Shown piece by piece: positions 5,916-10,369 of a stretch of 10,369 nt of DNA. Numbering within the stretch: the first letter of the stretch is position 1; each line of letters begins with the position of its first letter. Source of the stretch: Candidatus Zipacnadia bacterium (GTDB taxonomy: Bacteria > Armatimonadota > Zipacnadia > Zipacnadales > Zipacnadaceae); contig JALGTD010000100.1 of the NCBI GenBank assembly GCA_029821515.1, positions 1-10,369 of the forward strand, given 5' to 3'. Position numbers and translations under genes: made by a program. A model generated the notes under the pieces. It was not told where the DNA came from and did no database searches. It worked only from the letters and a program-made list of their open reading frames with translations.

Positions 5916-6299
5916 ATGAATAGTGGCAGGCGACTGGCTTCGCTGCACTCGGGATTTGCGATGGTGGAGATACTGGTGGTTATGATCGTTATCATGGCGC
6001 TGGCTGCGCTCTATTTTGGAATACGCGGCAAGGGGGAAAAGGCAGAACCGAAGTTTGAGGGTGAGGCGCAGACAACTCTGGGGAAGGCTGTCCAGAAGGG
6101 TGAGAGCGTCGAGTGCCAGAGCAACTTAAGGCAACTGCGTCTGATGATACAGATGAAGGCTATGGAAGGCAGCAACCCGGGTCAGTTGGATCCGGCCTGG
6201 GGAGTGCCGCTGCGTTGTCCGGTTAGCGGCTATGAGTACCGCTATGATCCCGAAAGCGGCCGGGTATGGTGCCCGACTCCTGGTCACGAAAACTATTAG
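5916..6299 (+). CDS. Type II secretion/type IV pilin-like pseudopilin
   Basis: A 127-residue protein with a short basic leader (residues 1-13) ending in Gly13, followed by FAMVEILVVMIVIMALAAL. This is the prepilin signature: PilD-type cleavage after Gly13, with Glu at mature position 5 (Glu18), then a membrane helix. The small globular part includes CQSNLRQLRLM (67-77), similar to the start of DUF1559-type pilin-like proteins, and ends in RCPVSGYEYRY and WCPTPGHENY (Cys101, Cys119). It probably sits in the inner membrane with the C-terminal domain outside, as a minor pseudopilin; a disulfide between Cys101 and Cys119 is possible. It starts 5 bases after the accB-like stop; AGGAGG lies 12 nt before the ATG, rather far. 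No other secretion genes are in view, and its location between accB and accC is unusual. Confidence 0.8.
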   Translation: MNSGRRLASLHSGFAMVEILVVMIVIMALAALYFGIRGKGEKAEPKFEGEAQTTLGKAVQKGESVECQSNLRQLRLMIQMKAMEGSNPGQLDPAWGVPLRCPVSGYEYRYDPESGRVWCPTPGHENY

Positions 6300-6362
6300 G
6301 TCGTTATTGGTTGGCTGCTGCCCGCTGGATTGATGGGTAGGCTATTGTGCAAGGGAGAAGGT

Positions 6363-7703
6363 ATGTTTGAGAAGGTCCTGGTAGCAAATCGCGGCGAGAT
6401 TGCCTGTCGGGTACTTCAGGCCTGCCGTGAGCTGAAGATAAAGACAGTGGCCATCTATTCTGAGGCAGATGCCGACTCCCTGCATGTGCAGATAGCCGAC
6501 GAGGCCATCTGCGTAGGACCGCCGCCCAACGCCGACAGCTACCTTAATAGTGCCAACATCATCAGCGCGGCGGTTATTACCGGCGCTGATGCCATTCATC
6601 CCGGGTATGGCAATCTATCTGAGGATCCCAACTTCGCCGAGGCCTGCGAGGCCTGCGGTATTGTTTTCGTTGGCCCGCCGGCTGAGGTAATCGAGAGCAT
6701 GGGTGACAAGGCACGGGCCCGCCGCACGCTGCGTGACGCTGGTGTGCCGGTGGTCCCCGGTAGTGCCAATGGTGTTCGCGACCTGCGTGAGGCCCGCGAG
6801 GTTTCGGAAGATCTGGGCTATCCGGTAATGGTCAAGGCGGCCCGGGGTGGTGGTGGGCGCGGGTTGCGGATAATTCACAATCCTGAGCAACTGGATACTG
6901 CTCTGGAGCAAGCAGCTACTGAAGCCCGCAACGCCTTTGGCAACGGTGAGCTGTACCTTGAGCGATACATGGAAAATGCTCGTCATCTGGAAGTCCAGAT
7001 ACTGGCTGATGGCCACGGCAATGTCGTGCATCTGGGCGAACGTGACTGCTCCATACAGTATCGCCACCAGAAGCTGCTGGAAGAATCACCCTGCCTGACT
7101 GTCTCTCGTAGCACTCGACGCAAGTTGGGTGAGGCGGCAATACGAGCCGCTGAGGCAGTCAACTATCGCAACGCCGGGACCGTCGAGTTTCTGATGGAGC
7201 CTAAGGGGCGATTTTACTTCATCGAAATGAATACCCGTATCCAGGTTGAGCATCCCGTCACCGAGATGCTCACTGGCGTGGACATCGTCAAGGAGCAGTT
7301 CCGCATCGCTGCCGGCGAGGAGCTCAGTTGCGAACAGGGCCAAATCTGGTTCAACGGTCACGCTATTGAGTGCCGCATCCTGGCGGCCGATGGCGAGCGG
7401 AACTTTGCGCCTTCGCCTGGGCATATCGAGCGCTGGGACTTCCCCAGTGGCCCGGGCGTCAGAGTGGACACTGGCGTGGTCAGCGGCAGCGAGGTTTCCT
7501 CTTACTATGACCCAATGATAGCCAAGGTGGTATGCTGGGGCCAGGACCGCCCCGACGCCATCGCTCGCATGGAAGCCACACTGGCTGCGGCTAGAATCAG
7601 CGGAGTTAGAACCACTATTCCTTACCATCTACGGATTCTGGGCAATGCCTACTTCCGGCGTGGGGAAGTGGATATTAACTTTATCGAACGGTGTATGGAC
7701 TAA
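6363..7703 (+). CDS. accC: Acetyl-CoA carboxylase biotin carboxylase subunit
   Basis: AccC uses ATP and bicarbonate to carboxylate biotin on BCCP, the first half-reaction of malonyl-CoA synthesis. The 446-residue length matches E. coli AccC (449). The biotin carboxylase N-domain starts FEKVLVANRGEIACRV (2-17); HPGYGNLSED is at 79-88. The ATP-grasp region carries Lys116 (MGDK), Lys158 (MVKAA), the glycine-rich loop RGGGGRG (161-167), His235/Lys237 in CSIQYRHQK, Glu275 (VEFLMEP) and the active-site stretch FIEMNTRIQVEHPVTEM with Glu288, Asn290 and Arg292. All key residues are present, so the enzyme should be active. The ATG at 6363, preceded by GGGAGAAGG, matches the family start; an in-frame ATG at 6330 would add an atypical 11 residues. 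It needs a biotinylated carrier, which the upstream AccB-like protein does not appear to be. Confidence 0.95.
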   Translation: MFEKVLVANRGEIACRVLQACRELKIKTVAIYSEADADSLHVQIADEAICVGPPPNADSYLNSANIISAAVITGADAIHPGYGNLSEDPNFAEACEACGIVFVGPPAEVIESMGDKARARRTLRDAGVPVVPGSANGVRDLREAREVSEDLGYPVMVKAARGGGGRGLRIIHNPEQLDTALEQAATEARNAFGNGELYLERYMENARHLEVQILADGHGNVVHLGERDCSIQYRHQKLLEESPCLTVSRSTRRKLGEAAIRAAEAVNYRNAGTVEFLMEPKGRFYFIEMNTRIQVEHPVTEMLTGVDIVKEQFRIAAGEELSCEQGQIWFNGHAIECRILAADGERNFAPSPGHIERWDFPSGPGVRVDTGVVSGSEVSSYYDPMIAKVVCWGQDRPDAIARMEATLAAARISGVRTTIPYHLRILGNAYFRRGEVDINFIERCMD

Positions 7704-7722
7704 CTGAAGGAGGCCAATCACT

Positions 7723-7944
7723 ATGAAAGACTCAGAAAAGTCCAGTGAGTCACCAGCATGGGTTGAGACCCTTATCACGGGGATAGCCACCCTCATTGGG
7801 GCGCTATTTGGATTGGGCATTGGAATTATTTTTGTTGTCAGCGGAGCTGTGGCCGGCATATTCGTGCTACTTCTCACAGTGCTGGGCGCAGTGGCCGGTA
7901 GATTCTATGTGACCGGTGAGGTACCCTGGTGGGGTGGACAATAG
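7723..7944 (+). CDS. Small protein with two predicted membrane helices
   Basis: A 73-residue protein with a charged, Ser-rich N-terminus (MKDSEKSSESPAW) and a long hydrophobic stretch from about 16 to 60 that can form two helices with a glycine-rich turn (LFGLGIG at 28-34). It ends FYVTGEVPWWGGQ. AAGGAGG lies 9 nt before the ATG, a strong site 19 nt after accC, so it is likely well translated. In Firmicutes the accC-nusB interval often holds an Asp23 gene and a small membrane protein of the DUF2273 type. Position, size and topology are reminiscent of that, but I cannot show homology. Function unknown. Confidence 0.75.
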   Translation: MKDSEKSSESPAWVETLITGIATLIGALFGLGIGIIFVVSGAVAGIFVLLLTVLGAVAGRFYVTGEVPWWGGQ

Positions 7945-7991
7945 CATTACCGTATTACGGTGTTTGAGAATTGCAATGAGAGCAAATTGAC

Positions 7992-8489
7992 ATGTCCGGC
8001 GTGACTGGCTCATCACAAGCCAATCAGATTGGTGCCCGGCGGCGCGCCCGCGAGTTTTGCCTGGCGTTAGTCTTTGCTGCCGACGTTGGCGGGCAAGGCT
8101 CCGCCCAGGCGCTTGAGCAAGCTCGGGCCATATTGGGTGCGCTGATCGAGCAGTGGCACCTTGACGGTAATGAAATCGAGAAGCTCGGCGCAGAGATCGA
8201 AAGCTATGGGCGTCGGCTGGCCGAGCATTATTTTGCTCGGGCCACCCCGATAGATGATATGATCAGCCAGTATTCCGAGGGCTGGGCCCTGTCGCGAATG
8301 CCAGCGGTAGACCGCAACATATTGCGGATAGCCCTGGCCGAGATGCTTTATGTGCCTGATGTGCCGATGGGTGTTACTATTGACGAGGCTGTCGAACTGG
8401 CCAAGGAATACGGAACGGAAGAGTCGAGCAAGTTCATTAACGGAATCCTGGGCGCAGTAGCCCGTGAGAAGATTGAAGAAGTCAGCTAG
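7992..8489 (+). CDS. nusB: Transcription antitermination factor NusB
   Basis: NusB binds BoxA RNA together with NusE (ribosomal protein S10) to keep rRNA transcription from terminating. The 165-residue protein is longer than E. coli NusB (139), with a non-conserved N-terminus of about 15 residues. Family marks are RRRAREFCLALVFAAD (16-31), the acidic helical middle, then NusB C-terminal signature pieces: WALSRMPAVDRNILRIALAE (about 98-117), PMGVTIDEAVELAKEYGTEE and SSKFINGILGAVA near the end. The site before the ATG is weak, with GAGAG-like sequence at best. A short 5-bp inverted repeat (7949-7961) lies in the preceding spacer and is too weak to call. folD, often found next to nusB in this order, is absent here. 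Confidence 0.93.
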   Translation: MSGVTGSSQANQIGARRRAREFCLALVFAADVGGQGSAQALEQARAILGALIEQWHLDGNEIEKLGAEIESYGRRLAEHYFARATPIDDMISQYSEGWALSRMPAVDRNILRIALAEMLYVPDVPMGVTIDEAVELAKEYGTEESSKFINGILGAVAREKIEEVS

Positions 8490-8523
8490 CGGCGCACGGC
8501 TGGAAGATGTATCGGACCACACA

Positions 8524-8542
8524 GCGAGCGGCAGTGGCTCGC
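8524..8542 (+). other. Short GC-rich hairpin before xseA
   Basis: GCGAGC (8524-8529) and GCTCGC (8537-8542) are perfect inverted repeats around a 7-nt loop in the 73-nt spacer between nusB and xseA. No T-run follows, so it is not a terminator; it may affect expression of xseA, which lacks a clear ribosome site. Confidence 0.35.
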
Positions 8543-8562
8543 GGATCCATTCTTCTAACAGT

Positions 8563-9789
8563 ATGCAAGAGCCTATCTTTACCGTCTCGGAACTGACTGG
8601 GTATGTGAAGGGGCTGCTGGATCGCGATGAAGTGCTCCAGCAGGTGGTGGTGCGCGGGGAGATATCCAACTTCACCAGTCACCGTTCCGGCCATCTGTAT
8701 TTTTCACTGAAGGATGAGGATAGCCAGCTTAACTGTGTCTGTTTTCGTCGCGCCGCCCAGGCTCTGGATTTTGCGCCCGAAGAGGGTATGCAGGTGGTTG
8801 CGCATGGCAACGTCACGGTCTATGAGCGAGCCGGGCGCTACCAGCTAATCGTCCGCTTTATGCAACCTGACGGGGCTGGGGAACTGGCGGTGCGCCTGGA
8901 GGAGCTTAAGGCAAAGCTGGAAGCCGAAGGCCTGTTTGATCCTGCGCGCAAACGTCCACTGCCCAGTTTCCCGCAGATGGTCGGGATCTGCACCTCTCCG
9001 ACCGGGGCAGCTCTGCAGGATATGATCCGAATAATTACCCGCCGCTATCCGCAGGCCAAGATTGTGCAGTTTCCCACAGTGGTTCAAGGAGAGGCGGCTG
9101 CTCCCAGCATCGTGCGGTCGCTGCAAGCAGCCGGGCGTTATGACGGGCTGGAGGTGATTATAGTCGGCCGCGGCGGAGGCTCGCTGGAAGACCTGTGGGC
9201 TTTCAACGAAGAAGTGGTGGCCCGGGCTATTTTTGCCTGCACTGTGCCGGTGGTCAGCGCCGTTGGTCACGAGACTGATTTTACCATCTCTGACTATGTC
9301 GCTGATGCCCGAGCGGCTACTCCCTCTGAAGCGGCGGAGATGGTTGTGCCCGATCAGCGAGAACTTCTTGATAATCTGGTGGTCACGGGCAAGCGGCTGC
9401 GGGGCGGCCTGCTGAGCCGACTGCAACGAGCTGGTGATCGGCTGGCAGCCGTCACTGCCCGCCCGCCAATGCGTCAGCCACAGATACTGCTTGAGCCGTG
9501 GCAACAGCGGCTTGACGAGGTGACTGTCGTGCTGACCAGGGGGCTTGATGCTCTGGTTTCCGCGTTGGGCCGGCGGCTGGAAAAGGCAGGTACGGCCCTG
9601 ACGGCACTTAGCCCGGCTGCAGTATTGGAGCGGGGCTACGCCATCTGCCGGCGCGGACGCGACGGGACTGTAGTCGCTACAATAGCGGCAGTCCAGCGAG
9701 GTGAGCCGGTGCGAGTTACGGTAACGGTGCGAGTTACGGTAACTGACGGGAATATATTCGCGGATGTTACCGAAGTCAGTGTTGACTAA
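8563..9789 (+). CDS. xseA: Exodeoxyribonuclease VII large subunit
   Basis: XseA is the catalytic subunit of exonuclease VII, which degrades single-stranded DNA in both directions to short oligonucleotides in the cytoplasm. From ATG 8563 the protein has 408 residues. An N-terminal OB-fold includes VVRGEISNFTSHRSGHLYF (29-47). The conserved core contains VGICTSPTGAALQDMI (140-155), GRGGGSLEDLWAFNEE (202-217) and VSAVGHETDFTISDYVADAR (231-250), followed by a coiled-coil-prone region (about 265-345) and LSPAAVLERGYAICR (349-363). An in-frame GTG at 8464 would overlap nusB and add 33 atypical residues, so it is not used. The C-terminus contains an exact six-residue duplication (VRVTVT) from an 18-bp tandem repeat. 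xseB follows directly, so both subunits come from one transcript. Confidence 0.95.
   Translation: MQEPIFTVSELTGYVKGLLDRDEVLQQVVVRGEISNFTSHRSGHLYFSLKDEDSQLNCVCFRRAAQALDFAPEEGMQVVAHGNVTVYERAGRYQLIVRFMQPDGAGELAVRLEELKAKLEAEGLFDPARKRPLPSFPQMVGICTSPTGAALQDMIRIITRRYPQAKIVQFPTVVQGEAAAPSIVRSLQAAGRYDGLEVIIVGRGGGSLEDLWAFNEEVVARAIFACTVPVVSAVGHETDFTISDYVADARAATPSEAAEMVVPDQRELLDNLVVTGKRLRGGLLSRLQRAGDRLAAVTARPPMRQPQILLEPWQQRLDEVTVVLTRGLDALVSALGRRLEKAGTALTALSPAAVLERGYAICRRGRDGTVVATIAAVQRGEPVRVTVTVRVTVTDGNIFADVTEVSVD
9707..9743. repeat. 18-bp in-frame tandem duplication in xseA
   Basis: GGTGCGAGTTACGGTAAC occurs twice without gap (9708-9725 and 9726-9743), and base 9707 extends the period by one. It adds six residues to the C-terminal tail and keeps the frame, so the protein remains readable to the family end. 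Confidence 0.95.
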
Positions 9790-9808
9790 AGCCGGTTAGG
9801 ATATGATT

Positions 9809-10042
9809 ATGGAGGAATCCTGGGAAGACCTGAAATTCGAGGAAGCTCTAACTCAACTCGAAGAGATTGTCGCCGAGCTGGAAGAAGGAGAATTGTCTCT
9901 GGAGGAGGCGGTGGAGAAGTTTCAGAGAGGTATGGCTCTGAAGCAGCTCTGTGAGCGCCGACTGGGCGAGGCCGAGGCCAAGATTGAAGAATATATCCCC
10001 GATGAGGAGTCCGAACAGGAGACAGAATCACTGTTTGAGTAG
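9809..10042 (+). CDS. xseB: Exodeoxyribonuclease VII small subunit
   Basis: XseB binds several copies per XseA and is needed for exonuclease VII activity. The protein is 77 residues, acidic and predicted as two helices: FEEALTQLEEIVAELEEGELSLEEAVEKF, here in pieces from about residue 10 on, then GMALKQLCERRLGEAEAKIEEY, as in the family. The ATG at 9809 has AGGA 7 nt upstream (9798-9801); an in-frame ATG at 9803 is only 1-2 nt from that site, so 9809 is preferred. It lies 19 bases after xseA, and dxs begins 7 bases after its stop. The ispA gene often found between xseB and dxs is absent. Confidence 0.9.
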   Translation: MEESWEDLKFEEALTQLEEIVAELEEGELSLEEAVEKFQRGMALKQLCERRLGEAEAKIEEYIPDEESEQETESLFE

Positions 10043-10049
10043 CTGAATT

Positions 10050-10369
10050 ATGAGTGAACTTTTGGAGAACATACAATCGCCGGCTGATTTGAAATCGCTG
10101 TCACTGAGTCAGTTGTATACTCTAGCTGGAGAAATCCGCGAGCGGATCATCGTGACTACTGCGCAGACCGGCGGGCATCTGGCTCCCAGCCTGGGAGCGG
10201 TGGAGCTGACTATTGCCCTGCACCGAGAGCTTAATTCGCCCATCGATAAGATCATCTGGGACGTGGGGCATCAGTGTTATGCGCACAAACTGCTGACCGG
10301 CCGGCAGAAAGAATTCGCTAATCTGCGTCAGTATGGAGGGCTTTCCGGCTTTACCAGGCGCCAGGAGAG
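10050..10369 (+). CDS. dxs: 1-deoxy-D-xylulose-5-phosphate synthase, N-terminal part (runs off right edge)
   Basis: Dxs condenses pyruvate and glyceraldehyde 3-phosphate using thiamine diphosphate, the first step of the MEP isoprenoid pathway; the product also feeds thiamine and pyridoxal synthesis in many bacteria. The visible 106 codons from ATG 10050 contain TGGHLAPSLGAVELTIALH (residues about 36-54), IIWDVGHQCYAHKLLTGR (about 64-81) and LRQYGGLSGFTRR (about 89-101), with the His residues that contact the cofactor/substrate region. The start lies 8 bases past the xseB stop, indicating translational coupling; the Shine-Dalgarno is not evident. The rest, including the GDG metal-binding motif, lies outside the window. 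Confidence 0.93.
   Translation, partial: MSELLENIQSPADLKSLSLSQLYTLAGEIRERIIVTTAQTGGHLAPSLGAVELTIALHRELNSPIDKIIWDVGHQCYAHKLLTGRQKEFANLRQYGGLSGFTRRQE

Noticed and set aside
7949..7961. Terminator before nusB (ACCGT/ACGGT)
   Set aside because: Only 5 bp with a 3-nt loop and no adequate T-run.
8464..8562. GTG-start extension of xseA overlapping nusB
   Set aside because: The extra 33 residues resemble no XseA N-terminus and no ribosome site precedes the GTG.
1..10369. CRISPR array, transposase, integrase or phage genes
   Set aside because: No regularly spaced repeats and no such protein were seen on either strand.

Overview
The window looks like a chromosomal segment of a GC-rich, probably uncultured bacterium. 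The right-hand two thirds carry a plus-strand housekeeping run: efp, an amidohydrolase, an accB-like gene, a pseudopilin, accC, a small membrane protein, nusB, xseA, xseB and the start of dxs. It follows the efp-accB-accC-nusB-xseA-xseB-dxs order familiar from Firmicutes and other Terrabacteria. The left third encodes exported carbohydrate-active proteins on the minus strand, one with a GH123/DUF4091-type catalytic region. Together with a pseudopilin of the SNLRQL type, this suggests Armatimonadota or a neighbouring lineage. That placement is inference, not proof.

Layout. Bases 1-833 (minus) hold the N-terminal 277 residues of a secreted clan GH-A-like glycoside hydrolase whose C-terminus lies outside the window. 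Bases 834-1184 contain no intact gene but include a 48-codon remnant (979-1125) that resembles the last part of a MetH-activation-domain-like protein plus a Cys cluster. Bases 1185-3650 (minus) encode an 821-residue secreted protein with an F5/8C-like domain and a DUF4091/GH123-like region. Next is a minus-strand tRNA-Pro(CGG) at 3726-3803, whose 5' acceptor/D-arm segment is tandemly duplicated (23 bp x 2). Its promoter faces away from a divergent promoter for efp.

From 4020 to the right edge the genes are tightly packed on the plus strand and probably form one operon or a few overlapping transcripts. They serve translation (EF-P), fatty-acid precursor supply (AccB-like and AccC), transcription antitermination/rRNA synthesis (NusB), DNA repair (exonuclease VII, XseA and XseB) and isoprenoid synthesis (Dxs). 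Two unrelated genes are embedded: an amidohydrolase between efp and accB, and a pseudopilin between accB and accC. folD and ispA, often found at nusB-xseA and xseB-dxs respectively, are absent from those positions.

The most notable signals are: (1) the AccB-like protein next to an intact AccC lacks the biotin-accepting Met-Lys-Met motif, with Gly at the lysine position, which recalls non-biotinylated BADC-type proteins; (2) tRNA-Pro, whose D-arm EF-P recognises, lies beside efp and has a duplicated 5' half, a G1-G72 mismatch and a 10-nt D-loop, while EF-P itself has Arg at the modification position; (3) a second short tandem duplication (18 bp, in frame) lies in xseA; (4) the Cys-motif gene remnant lies between the two glycan-active genes.
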